Positions 37,960-48,850 of a DNA stretch of 64,000 nucleotides are shown here, one piece after another. The number at the start of each line of letters is the position of its first letter. Position 1 is the first letter of the stretch. The notes beneath the pieces are model-generated. The model had not been told where the DNA came from and did not search any database. It saw only the letters and a list, made by a program, of their open reading frames with translations. Made by a program: the position numbers and the translations under genes. The stretch covers positions 13,890,273 to 13,954,272 of the forward strand of contig NW_023998416.1 of the NCBI RefSeq assembly GCF_014805625.2. The letters are read 5' to 3'. The stretch comes from Glossina fuscipes (taxonomy: Eukaryota > Arthropoda > Insecta > Diptera > Glossinidae).

Positions 37960-38379
37960 TATTTATATAAATATACATGTATCTACCTAGGTATGTATGA
38001 TTGTAAGAAAAAAAAAAAAAAAACGCTTAGATAAGTGTTTACGTCTAAACCTATTTACATCTCCCTACACACTTACTCTACTTTACGGCTATTGTTGTCT
38101 TCAATAATACGCCAAACATATATGTATATATGTGCGTATAAGAATTGTGCATAATTGTGTGTGCTAGTGTGGATGACGATTATGTAGGCATTTATTCTTT
38201 TCATATTTTTTGCACAATTATTCTTTATTTTAATTGTTTATAAACCGAGCATATGATGACGATGAGGTTGTCGACGATAATGACAGTATATATGTCGGTC
38301 TGTTTATCTGACTGTCTGATAGAGTTTTTTTTTTCTCTTTCTTTTTTCCCGTCCCCATACATAAATTGTATAGCACCAG

Positions 38380-38414
38380 CACCACCACCAGCAGCAGCAG
38401 CAGCAGCAGCAGCA
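38380..38414 (+). repeat. (CAG)n trinucleotide repeat
   Basis: ACCACCACCA followed by about eight to nine CAG units. Depending on frame it yields poly-Gln, poly-Ala or poly-Ser on one strand and poly-Leu, poly-Cys or poly-Ala on the other. None of these frames extends into a plausible protein. Confidence 0.9.
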
Positions 38415-38735
38415 ACGACAACAACGGCCGTAACGGCAGCAAAAACCAAACCCTAGGTTGTATGTAAAATAAGTATAGAATGGCATGATTTTAAATCATT
38501 TTTAATTGCTTCTCATATATATTCCGTAACTCTCTGTCCGTATGTTACTATATATGTAAACGAATGTATGTATGTACGTACGCATGTCGTAGAATTTCAT
38601 TCGGATCTGCTTTATTTTTTTTTTGTTTTCTCTGCGACTTTTTCATTTCATTACTATTTAGTGCAATATCAGTTTGCATCTTTGTTGGATAATCATCTAA
38701 CTTCATTAGAGTAATTATCAGCACGTCCGGAGGTT

Positions 38736-38882
38736 ATATATATATATATATATATATATGTACATATGAGGCGTTCATGTGTTTGTTTCAACATATGTTA
38801 TTTAGATTTTATAATTACATGTATGTATGTACGTACGTATGTATGCACGTGTGTGTGCGTATGTGTGTGTGTGTGTGTGCGC
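38736..38882 (+). repeat. (AT)n and (GTAT)n/(GT)n microsatellites
   Basis: An (AT)n run lies at 38736-38760, and a GTAT/GTAC/GTGT compound tract at 38819-38882. Confidence 0.85.
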
Positions 38883-39700
38883 ATACATTTTGTTTAAATT
38901 GGCCTTGTATAGCTGTTGTCGTTGTTGTTTTTTTGCCGCATTTTAAACGTCTGATAATTTCTTGTCATATGTAGGTTGACAGTTTATTATGCATTTAAAT
39001 TAAAAGCAAAAGCAAAAAATAAAACAATCACACTCACACGTCTAAAAATTTATTTACATATTTGTCTTTATGCATGCAAGTACATATCTGTTTATTTATT
39101 TGTAGTCATTAGAGTACAGCGTTTATTATAATAAAACTAAGATAAAAATCTGAAGATATTTAAGTTCTCAACCGCGTTTAAGTCTTTCACGGGCAGAGGC
39201 ATTGTAAAGTGAAATGTTTACTCATAATCTCACTGCGTAAATGGGTTTGTGTGCTCTGCTAACATTTAATGATGTGACAAATTTCTAACAATTAATAAAC
39301 TTATCTATGATGCTTTTAAGACAGTTATGTAAACATTTACATTCGCATGTCATATATGTCTACTCTTTAGCAAAGGAAAAGAGTGAAACGCCGCATCGTA
39401 ACGTGTATTGATAGTAAATAAACAAAAATTCGCTATTTACACATACATGAGTAGTTGTTTTCAAAATTCTGAAAATTTTAATAAACAGTCCACCTACGTT
39501 ATAAGCCTAAGGCTAAGCAATCACTGGATACGTTGGTAAATTGCAAAAATAGAAGCGCCCCGAGCATTTTTTCTTATTACAAGGCGACAGTATACATGTA
39601 CATAGACAATTGCTTCAAAATGCAGTGGTGACGTTATGCTTTGCTTACAAACAACTAAGCTGCCCGCTGAACTTCGTTTCATGCAGAGAGAAATAATAAC
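38883..39700. other. No gene recognised
   Basis: AT-rich DNA directly upstream of the non-LTR fragment. Confidence 0.4.
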
Positions 39701-39714
39701 AATATTGCATTACA

Positions 39715-40440
39715 GTAAAGCTTTTTAGGACAAACGCTCTTCACATGTTTTACACCGGAGACATGGCGACTCACTATTTTACGCACACGTTTACGTTCGT
39801 CGATGATACAGTAATTATAAGCACATAAGCAAACCACATCTCGGTGTTAAGGCATATTCAAAACCATGTCAACCCCAGAGCACCGGCTCCAAAGATTGCT
39901 AATAAGTGTTAACATACAAAATGTGTGCGCATTACTTTTACCCCTAGCAAGAAAACATGCGCGGCAGTCACTATCGACAGTCTCGCAATACCCATGAGAA
40001 AACTCACACTCAGATAGTTGACAATCTACTTAGATCCCCGTCGCACATGGACTTACCACATAAGTCCGAAGTTAGACGACGAAAAGACTCAGTCCGTACA
40101 TAATACAGTGCATCTATATGAAAATATTGTTAGATCAATACGAGATCCTGCAGAATTCAATTATGGTGAACAGCTTGTTCTTAGCCAAATTGCAAAGAAG
40201 AGAGTCATACATCTCGCATATGATAATAGGTCCTCTGTTGTATATGCCCGAATCAAATATTCACAGCGACTTAAATATTCCGCTCGTAAGAGACATAATT
40301 AAGAAAAGTGTCATCAGGTATGCTACGAAAGTGCTAAGCCATTCGAGTTCTTTTTCTCACTTCCTTGCCTCAGCAGAGAAACATACTCGTTTGAAACACA
40401 TACTCACTACGAGTTTAATAAATTCAAAGGTGAACTGAAG
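39715..40440 (+). mobile_element. 5'-truncated jockey-clade non-LTR retrotransposon (reverse transcriptase C-terminal part)
   Basis: Frame 1 reads LHMFYTGDMATHYF...FTFVDDTVIIST. This matches the LLYxLYTSDxP...ATFADDTAILST region, and VDD at 39799-39807 is the catalytic YADD/FADD equivalent. After a stop-rich gap, frame 1 resumes with DPRRTWTYHISPKLDD (family pattern LDxRLTWxxHIxxK) and FNYGEQL (YGIQL). Frame 2 then gives ESNIHSDLNIPLVRDIIKK and SVIRYATKVLSHS, the conserved end of jockey-type RT. The frame change falls between about 40110 and 40240. Stops and shifts make it inactive. Confidence 0.75.
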
Positions 40441-40444
40441 TAAG

Positions 40445-41280
40445 GGAATCTATATCCTCGGTCATCATCAGTCTTTACTTAGATAACGATTCTAATGCTT
40501 ATTGTGAATTTCATTAACAGAAAAAGATTCAATAAACAAATGAACGGCAAATCGAAATATATAGACAATGGATAAAATGAAAAAGAAAAACTTAGTATGG
40601 ATAAAATGGATAAGATGAAAAGAGAAGATAAAAGCACTGAATTTGATAATGCAGGACATGGTTTGCCCACAGTGACCTTTCAAAGTTTGCTTATATGTAA
40701 ACCTGTATTATGTTAAGTACAGAAATTTTCAAAGTCCTACAAAAAAAAATTCTCGGGGCAAAACTTAATATAACCTGCACATCGTTGGAAAGGCTATTAA
40801 TAGAGGACTCATCATGTGCTAGTTTCATTTTTTCACAGGACATGGTTTGGCCACGCAGTAGCTACGCAAACTTTCGCCTTATCAACCTCATTTATGACAT
40901 AGTGTAAAAATGTTATCCTTTCGAATATTAATTAATTTATATAAAGCCATGTTTTGTTTATAATAATTTGCAAAAAAATTTTTGAAAACTTCTATTGTAC
41001 TTGTATTTTGAGTTAAATCCCTCCGAGACTTCGTTTGACAGAATTCTGTTAAAGGGTTTACAGAGTCTGCCAAAAAAAAAAATTTTGTTCGTGTATCCAG
41101 CTCCCAAAGAGTGCGGGTATATTCATTTTGTCATAATGTTCGCAACACTTAACAAGGAAGCTCGAAGTGTATGTTATAATATATATATATCTGGTCGTAA
41201 AAATGAAGATATCGACTTCAAATTTGATAGAAACTTTGGAAATTCTTGCAAGACATTAACTGTTTTGAACGTCGATCGAA
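40445..41280. other. No gene recognised
   Basis: Two related strings with CAGGACATGGTTTG occur at about 40653 and 40838. A plus-strand frame at 40995-41357 (120 codons) has no recognisable domain. Confidence 0.4.
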
Positions 41281-41310
41281 TTGTATCAACATCATCAGAT
41301 GTTGATACAA
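41281..41310. repeat. Perfect 13-bp hairpin
   Basis: TTGTATCAACATC, loop ATCA, then its exact reverse complement. AATT-containing flanks on both sides extend the symmetry imperfectly. It is too short for an animal pre-miRNA. Confidence 0.85.
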
Positions 41311-41331
41311 ATACAATTTATTGTGATATTT

Positions 41332-41469
41332 TTTTTATAATACGGATAAGACTGTAAACAAAAAAAAAACAGAAAAAAAAAAATTATAAACCGGTGAACC
41401 GGTTTTTATAATACGAGTAAGACTGTAAAAAAAAAAAAAAATTTTAAAAAATTATAAACCGGTGAACCG
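41332..41469 (+). repeat. 71-bp tandem duplication
   Basis: Two adjacent units start TTTTTATAATACG at 41332 and 41403. Each contains TAAGACTGTAAA, an A-run, and ATTATAAACCGGTGAACCG. The unit ends form the near-palindrome AAACCGGTGAACCGGTTT at the junction. Confidence 0.8.
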
Positions 41470-41759
41470 CTGCCGTTTACAAGTACGTTTTTGTGATGAA
41501 AGTAAATTTTGATAGGATCTTTTTGAGAGTTCATGCCACCCGAATACTTTTTTAAAGAAACAAGTTTTCTTTGTTTCACGTTCAACGTTCTAATTGTGAT
41601 ATCATCTGTGCACGCATTGCAATATACATGCAAATAAATGCGAAGATTAAGTTTACACAAAAAAAAAAAAAAAAAATGATTTTAACAAAGTCAACATTAA
41701 TTTCATACACCAAATAAGATGGATCCTGCTATGCATTTTAGTGCGGGCAACTTTACGTA

Positions 41760-41960
41760 TAGAATCAACTATGGGCTGCCGCGCATAACTCCGTAGAAAA
41801 GATTTGAGGTGTTCGCGGTTTCAAACTGCAGTGTAGTTTGGCCGCACTCAACAGCAGCTGTAGTGAGTACTCAGCCGGTAAGGCATAACACTTATCGGCC
41901 GTTAGATTGCGGCTGCTTCCTATTTCTTTCTCTCTGCCTCCTCTTCATTCCGCCTAATAC
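41760..41960 (+). repeat. Dispersed repeat family B, copy 2
   Basis: Core AGCTGTAGTGAGTACTCAGC followed by CGGTAAGGCATAACACTTATCGGCCG-type sequence (41855-41907). The block is clearly less AT-rich than its flanks. It aligns with the 4.1 and 50.0 kb copies. Confidence 0.55.
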
Positions 41961-42019
41961 CGCGTTACACGCGCATAGGACACCCACCAAGTGATTGCTG
42001 GTATCAGTTATTCATAAAA

Positions 42020-42290
42020 TGAATTTTTAAACTGATGTGTTACACCCTTCGAACCATTTTCAGTAGTGTTCGTCTTTGGGTCAGAATGTATCTTTGTAGC
42101 AAATTTCATGAATATACCACAAAAATTTCGATCTGTAGGTTGCACACAGGAAAACAAGACGAACAGACGGACGGACAGACAGACAAGCATAGATGGATTC
42201 AGTATCACTTGCTAAATAAAAATAGATAGACCTTTCCCGAGCGCTTTTGAGCGTTGCATACTTCGGTACACGCTGAATATGTTCACAAGG
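42020..42290 (+). repeat. Dispersed repeat family A, copy 6
   Basis: It contains CCTTCGAACCATTTTCAG, GTAGCAAATTTCATG, GATCTGTAGGTTGCACAC, ACGGACGGACAGACAGACAA and AAATAGATAGACC-type blocks in canonical order. The copy looks 5'-shortened. Confidence 0.6.
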
Positions 42291-42294
42291 TGTA

Positions 42295-43320
42295 GGTGTG
42301 GGGTAAAAAGAAAAAAATTCTATATGTTATCCAACGAATACCGTAATAAGTATGCTTTGATTTGTTGCTAGCTTTGCTAGCACTGGCTAATCTTGAATTT
42401 CAGTTAATTGGCAAACGAAAATTCTCCTCTCCTTCTAGATTTGGCATTGCTTACATATGGAATGGTGTAGATGTACTAGAGGAATAAGTTAGAACCACAC
42501 TATTCTATTCCTTGCGTGTCTTCTGATCTGCCAACAAAATCTACAAAACAACTTATCCAAATTATTCAATCCATAGGAAGTAATGCGTAATTAAAAAAAA
42601 AAAAAATGATTTCTACAAATAAAATCGTATAAGCATTTTGGTTTGAACGAATCAAAAAAACCATTCAGAGGAAATCCCGAAAAATTAGAAACAAAAACAA
42701 CTGAAGCCATCATATAACAATCACATTCTATATTTAGCTGATTACAAACGGTAAGCGGATTATTAAGAAATTGAAATAACAACAGAATTAAGATTCAAAC
42801 GTTTAAGAAAATAAAGCGCTTAAGCGTGTGGCGTTCATAAGTAAATAAGAGAACGGCTGCTGTTTGCGAAAGAGAGGATGATTTAACCCGCACAACGAGA
42901 TTTAAAAATATCTTATATTTATTTATAAAATTTTTCAATATTTATTCAAGACAATATTATTAACAAATAAAATAAACCTGACACAATAATAAGAATAAGA
43001 AAACAAATGTCGCAACACAATCGCTGGCTGCTGTTGCTGCTGCTGCTGCTGCTTGGTAGTGAAGTAATAAATAAAAATATTTTTCTTTTTTTTCTTTTTT
43101 TTTAATTTAAGGTTTTTCTGGTATTTAAAGAAGATTTCTGTTTCCTTTTAGCACAACAACAAAGCTGCAGAGAGAAGAAGAATTAATAATTTATTTATTC
43201 TCCGTAGTATGTTATACAATGTATTCTTTATGTAACCATTTGGCAACACATACGTTATTGGCTTTTGTTTTATAACCTGTTTCGGTTACACTGAGCACCA
43301 ACGCCATGTAGTATCCGAAT
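42295..43320. repeat. No gene; (TGC)n microsatellite at 43027-43052
   Basis: AT-rich DNA around a TGC/TGT trinucleotide repeat. No coding frame recognised. Confidence 0.55.
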
Positions 43321-43321
43321 G

Positions 43322-43353
43322 TATATAAAAGAGCAACAACGCAATGTTCAGGT
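43322..43353 (+). promoter_or_regulatory. Possible TATA/Inr core promoter
   Basis: TATATAAAAGAG starts at 43322, and TTCAGGTT lies about 25 nt downstream in initiator position. The following leader-like DNA runs into a CAG repeat. No open frame of any length follows (ATGTTCAGG ends after seven codons), so the product, if any, is unknown. Confidence 0.25.
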
Positions 43354-43403
43354 TGATATTAGTGTAAAATTCATAAAACACTTGGTGTTTGTTTTGATCA
43401 GGA

Positions 43404-43443
43404 GGCAGCAACAGCAACAGCAGCAGCAGCAGCAGCAGCAGCA
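43404..43443 (+). repeat. (CAG)n/(CAACAG)n repeat
   Basis: GGCAGCAACAGCAACAG followed by about eight CAG units. Confidence 0.9.
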
Positions 43444-44555
43444 ATAGAGAAAAAATTTGATTTAAACTTCTTGATAACCTTTATAGATCAAAGTTTGAAA
43501 ACGAGTAATAAAAGAATAACAAGAAAATTAAAAAGAAAACATGTTAAAACTTCAAAAAAAAAAAAAAAGGAAACAAAAACAAACCAAAAACAAAAAAAAA
43601 AAAATATGAAAACAAAACACAAGTCCAATGAATTAAATAAAAAAATAAAAAAAATGAAAAAAAAGGCAAAAACTTAACCACCCAACGACTAACTGATATT
43701 TGTTCGGTCCAATTCTGCAAGTGTCAGTCAACATGACGGTTAAGACGGTTTACTGTTTTCGTTTTCCTTCTCAAATGCTTTTGAACTTCCACGTTTCCTA
43801 AGGCTCTTGGCTAACAACGAGTAGCAAGCAATATCGTAGCAAATAATAAGAAATCATCGAAAACAAAAAACAAACCAAAAAAAAAAAAAAAAAAAATAAC
43901 ACAAATAGACATTTAAATTGTCAGTTGCTTTTCTGCCTCCCTCTCTTCCACTTGCTCAACATAATAGTCGTTGTTTTTGCTAATGTTTTGATTGTTTTCA
44001 CAATATATTGGTTTCCGAAATTCGGCTGCTTCTCTCACACCACAACTTTTGTAAATTTTCGTGATTTTTGGAAGTTCATGACTTGTATTTAGTTTTTTAA
44101 TCAGACACTGTTCAACGATTTCCTTAGCTTCTAGATACTTAAGACATTTGTTGAGTTTTTTATTATGCCGATTACAATGTTGTTAAAAATCCAATCGTCT
44201 AAGATAGCTAGGAAAGAAATGCTGGCTGAAAAGCAATCTTGCAATATTATTATGATGCAATTTGACAATGAAGGTCAACTTGTGATTATAATCCCATAAT
44301 AATAGATTGGTCAATAAGTCCCAGGAAGAATATTTCAACTCTCGAAATTCAATATTAATCACTTCGTTATGAGTGATGCCGTCGGTCCAACGATACGTTT
44401 CGTTACGTTTTTTATAGAATTGTTTATCAAAATCGTCAAAAGGCTTCCGACATCTACAATGATCAAAATCTATTCCCCGAATCGTGCCTTTGAGATTTGC
44501 ATACATGCATATATATGTATGCGTATGTATGCAACACCCATGAGGAGTTAAGGTG
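43444..44555. other. No gene recognised
   Basis: Very A-rich DNA at 43500-43680 and poly(A) at 43875-43896. A 128-codon minus-strand frame at 44183-44569 partly overlaps family A copy 7 and has no recognisable domain. Confidence 0.4.
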
Positions 44556-44559
44556 GAGC

Positions 44560-44735
44560 CACCTTTCATTCGATCGATTCATATGTCTCACCTCAAGGCC
44601 GAACGCCATTGAAAATGTTCCGGTTCAGACCAGGTTTTTTTGGACCACACCCCATATAAGGACTGGTTTTTAAGCCATTACATGAATAAATGCAGTGTGA
44701 TGTGAGGGATTTAATGATGGACGGTGGTCCACTGT
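44560..44735 (-). repeat. Dispersed repeat family A, copy 7 (reverse, truncated)
   Basis: The plus strand reads AAGGCCGAACGCCATTGAAA, GTTCCGGTTCAGACCA, CCCATATAAGGACTGG and TTACATGAATAAATG, the complement of the family A 5' half. The GACGGACGG half is absent. Confidence 0.5.
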
Positions 44736-45157
44736 AGTGTTTTTACTTGTTCTTACACAAATTTTACTTCAACATTGCTACGCAAGCTATATGTTCAACT
44801 ACATATGAATAGGCACAATGATCTTAAACACAGGCATCTGAGTTCGTAATGCACCATACAATCGTATTTATATATAACTGACAATTAGGTCACGTCTTAT
44901 ACCTAAGAAACCATCCAAGATAATTCTTAATCAACAGTGAAATCTGATTGCCCATGTATTCCTTCTTCGATCCATTTGTTTAACCTTAAAGCATGGCAAA
45001 GCCATTGAAGCTTCTCAATCACGCATACTTTAGAAATGGATTCAATGTGTCTGAAAAGCTAAGCAAATTCTTTCTTAGAAAATATTTTAAATGGTTTGAA
45101 ATTTTTTTCTTATTTAGAGTACATTTTTTTATGTAAATCATAAACCCTAACCGGCTA

Positions 45158-45337
45158 CGTAGCTTGCACCTTGTCTAATAGCATCTGTGATCTACGCGGT
45201 TCCAAATTACCAGCAATAATAAGCAATTCGCCATCAGATATAGCCGAGGCATTGGATTGTGGAGGAGTCGTGTAGTTTCTCACTTGCCAATTACGTCCTA
45301 AGGAATCCTTGAAAATTCCTTGAATGTTGTTCCTAAT
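45158..45337 (-). other. Unidentified 60-codon open frame with protein-like composition
   Basis: The minus-strand frame runs from just after a stop to a TAG at 45155-45157. It includes SLGRNWQVRNYTTPPQ, then SAISDGELLIIAGNLEPRR and QMLLDKVQAT. Codons beginning with G are frequent, as in real genes, and the amino-acid mix is not homopolymer-driven. I do not recognise the family, and open frames of this length are expected by chance in a window this size. It could be a decayed mobile-element peptide, an exon with unidentified borders, or chance. Confidence 0.2.
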
Positions 45338-45917
45338 TTACGACACCCGCACAATCCTGCTAAACTAACTCGATAATGATAAAAATTAATCTTAAAAGTT
45401 GGTAAGCAAGATTCGAGCATGTTTTTGTCACACTTTCCCTTATTTTAATTCGTTATATCAAGCGAATGGCTTCCAATTTATAAATACAGTGAACCTGTCT
45501 TTTCTCTTTATAATCAACATGGCTTTCACTTGTCGTTTTTTGCCTCGATTTTTTGATTATCAACTCCAGTTGCTTGGCAAAATATGGTCACCTTTGCTTG
45601 CTCACATACTTTTTTTACTTATCTTACGCACCTTCGCCTGCAAAATTCGTTTTATCAAATAGAATAAAACATTCGAGTTTCTATAAATTTTCACACTATG
45701 TATAATGCGATTGGCAACCTATCACCTTAATAATATAGAATCGCCTCGCTCATGACAAGAAAACCTTGTAATTTCAAGCGAAATAATCGAAATAATTAAT
45801 CTTTTCATGTACACAATTGTTTGATCATCATTCGGAATTCGTAAAGTTTACACTTGCAAAAAAAAAAAAAAATAAAGAAAAAAATTGTAGCTATAATAAA
45901 TAAAGAAATAAATAAAA

Positions 45918-46215
45918 ACAAGTAAGGATCTTATATTCGGCTATAGTCGGATCTTCTATACCCATCACGTCTATTTTCAAATAAAATGCACATGTTTTTT
46001 ATTGCTATTTATGAATAAGCAACAATTAACCGAATTGTTGACTTTTGCAAACACAGTTGTTTCTCAAGTGGCGAGCGCGCTCTTTGAAGGATTTGTCCCC
46101 TTTTCAACAACCAATTTGAAATCGATATATTCATTCTTGCGAGCAATAGTGTGTTTACCTTCAACGGCAATTGTTAGATAGACGAACAGCTACGCAGACG
46201 TACGGACATACATAG
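45918..46215 (+). repeat. Dispersed repeat family A-like, copy 8 (variant)
   Basis: It starts AAACAAGTAAGGATCTTATA with TTCGGCTATAGTCGGATCTT. That matches the AACAAGTAAGG...TTCGG...CCGAAC opening common to dispersed dipteran intronic repeats. It ends with a GACGTACGGACATACATAG string corresponding to the GACGGACGGACA block. Confidence 0.5.
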
Positions 46216-46219
46216 AGTG

Positions 46220-47970
46220 TTTCCAAGGTATCTTTTTGCACGCTACAGGCGTTTTTATGAGAGGGTGACATTTGCGGACTCTGTAAGATTGTGAGGATGT
46301 GACCGATTGGAAACTCAGAGACTGCGGGATCATCAATAGATGTTGTAGTTGAGAAACGATTTTTTTTTTATTTTTTACAATGTAAATGGTCTAAGTTTAC
46401 GTGAAGGCGTGGCGATCAGGACAATTTCCAATATTACTCTGAGTGCTAAACCTGCTAGCATTTCTGCTAAACTTTCCGTGTTTCGGCCAGTGGATAGCAC
46501 TGGCAAAAAAATCACAGACGGACACATTACAATATAAGTGAAAGCATTGGACGCTGGTTTGCCTTATGACAGTTCCCTATGAATCTTCCACAATCTCTAT
46601 GTTAGAGAATCCTTGTGAAACTTTCGATTCTAAATTTGATGACCAAAATATACATATTTTATGGGATCTCTGATGTTGTAAACATTTTGACAAAATAAAT
46701 AACCCCCCCACCCCTCCGACAGTTAATGTAATAAGTAAGAGAAGACTTTTCTATACTTGGGGCGAATAACGAACACCCTCCACTTAAGGAAAAAATATAT
46801 ATAAAGAACAGGCAGTGTTTTCGTTAAAAGGGAGCATGTCGATCGCAAATTTTCTTTTGCCATATTCTTATAAAGCTCTAGTAAGAACATTGTTAATGAG
46901 TTGTCTCTACTTCGCAAATTGCTAATGAGAATGTTTTGAAAACTTCAATACGTTTAGCAGGTTGTTTCAATTTTTCGCTTATAGGTCGAATTTTTTATCT
47001 GAACCACCAGATTTAGTGTCACGCTCAATATTGAATTGGCGGTACATATGCAATTCTGTAAAAAATTGAACAACAATTGAATTCTGTATAGCTGAGTGGA
47101 TAACGCCAAGTTTTCACTTTACGGATAAGAGCAATCATGCTAATCATAAACTTCAAAATCGGTGTTTATATGTTTTATGAAAGTGAAACCAAGTTACAAA
47201 CGAATTTGCCTTTCCCCTTTCTTGCGTACGAATCTCACGTCGAAGAAAACATTCATCTTCGGAGACGATCCGTATATCGATCCAATTTTTGATCTCTTTA
47301 TAAAGAAGAAAGTGCTGGTCGCAATAAGTGATAGTCAGAGGGAGTAATGTCTAGAGAATGCAACGAAATAGGATAGGACTTCTTATTTCAACCTTTCCAA
47401 GCATTTTCAATTATTAGATTGTTTCTGTCGAGCACTTCATGCGAATTCTATAAAGAGTTCGACAAGGCCACAACTAGCGCTGTCTGTCAAAAAGCAAGGG
47501 TCATTTTCAAGTGGTATGGTACATTTATGATTTTCTCCCGCCCAAGCCAAACCCTTACCTGATAATCATGGTAAGCAAACGTACCGCTTTAACTACTAAC
47601 TGCTAAGCTAAGAAGAACAAAACCACTTATACCACAGGAGAAAAGCATGAAATGTAAATAAAGAAGCCCTTCTAACTTTTGGTGGCAATATTCCAAGACC
47701 ATTTTTTTTTTATTATATATGATAGTGGATAAGCATATCGCGCTAATGAAATACTCACGCATATGCTATGCATATTCTTTACGTGAATATCTTTCGATGT
47801 CACAAACAGAGTGTTAAAATGAATACTACAACCTTTTCGGAGAGCGAGCGTATAAAAAATATTAGAGAAAAAAAAAAACAAAACAAAAACAAGTATTTAA
47901 GGTGCATAAATCGTGAATTGTAGTTTTTTATGCGCTTATCGTAAATAACGTTAGCAAACATTAGTTCGGA

Positions 47971-48007
<37 letters not shown>

Positions 48008-48350
48008 TCTTTAATGATTTATGTTCCGTTATTTATTGTTTTTAATATTAAATAGAAATCTTTTTTATGTAAATTTATGTTTATATGTAAATGGTGGCAG
48101 AAAAAAACAAAAAAAAACTTTATAATACACATATATAAGTCAAATTCAAGTTGAAGCAATAAATAGTTGCTTGCTAGTATATAAAAAACTGGTTTTTAAT
48201 GGTAGCCTAATAATGAATAAAAAGCAAAATATTATTAATAAAGTGAAAAAAGATCAAATAAATCAATTAAAGTAAAATGTTAAACACATAAAATTAAATA
48301 ATAATAATTTCACTTTTTATAGTTAAATTGTTATTCTCTTCATTCCTATA
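46220..48350. other. No gene recognised
   Basis: AT-rich DNA with (AT)n at 47979-48003. Small open frames at 46349-46537 and 47162-47347 have no recognisable domain. Confidence 0.4.
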
Positions 48351-48460
48351 TCGACTTTGTACACCTCTTCGGGATCTACAATACACATCAGTGTAGTGAG
48401 AGATATGCGCCATCAATTAAAATCATTTCAAATTATTAGATATTATCTGTTCTTTTCTTT

Positions 48461-48524
48461 TTTTTTTTTTTTTTTTTCTTTTTTCCCTATAACGAACAGC
48501 TTGGCGCACTCCTTTCAGACAGAC

Positions 48525-48561
<37 letters not shown>

Positions 48562-48637
48562 ACAATCTAAAAAAGATATTTAATTATCAAGAGTACCTAC
48601 TACCTAAGAGGGGGGTACGATATGTGTTAGTGTATGT

Positions 48638-48669
<32 letters not shown>

Positions 48670-48722
48670 AAGTGTATATGGAACATAGCTCTTCTTGTTT
48701 CTTCTTTTTTTTTTTTTTTTTG
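48461..48722 (+). repeat. Microsatellite cluster: poly(T), (GACA)n, (GT)n, poly(T)
   Basis: T-rich runs at 48461-48480 and 48704-48721, (AGAC)n at 48516-48557 and (GT)n at 48639-48668. Together they create a spurious 139-codon open frame at 48357-48776. Confidence 0.9.
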
Positions 48723-48795
48723 CTTTTCCTTTTGTACACCGTTCTAACTTTACAACCGCAAGATAATTACTTATAAACTAATTTTGTACCTTCAG

Positions 48796-48844
48796 ATATG
48801 ATCACAAAAGGAAAAAAAGCCGTACTCAGACGAATCTCAAGCAA
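48796..48844 (+). other. Candidate 49-nt exon (plus strand)
   Basis: TTTTGTACCTTCAG precedes it and AA|GTAAGTAC follows. The segment holds an ATG at 48798 and reads MITKGKKAVLRRISS up to the donor. Evidence is splice-signal based only; no homology recognised and no partner exon identified. Confidence 0.18.
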
Positions 48845-48850
48845 GTAAGT

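Noticed and set aside
38225..38486. Overlapping poly-Ala, poly-Leu, poly-Cys and Ala/Thr-rich frames
   Set aside because: All are alternative readings of one (CAG)n microsatellite; none has supporting flanks.
44183..44569. 128-codon minus-strand open frame
   Set aside because: No recognisable domain; one end overlaps a (GTAT)-rich tract and family A copy 7. Frames of this size are expected by chance here.
48357..48776. Longest open frame (139 codons, plus strand)
   Set aside because: It is generated by poly(T), (GACA)n and (GT)n microsatellites; the peptide is Phe runs, TDRQ repeats and CV repeats.
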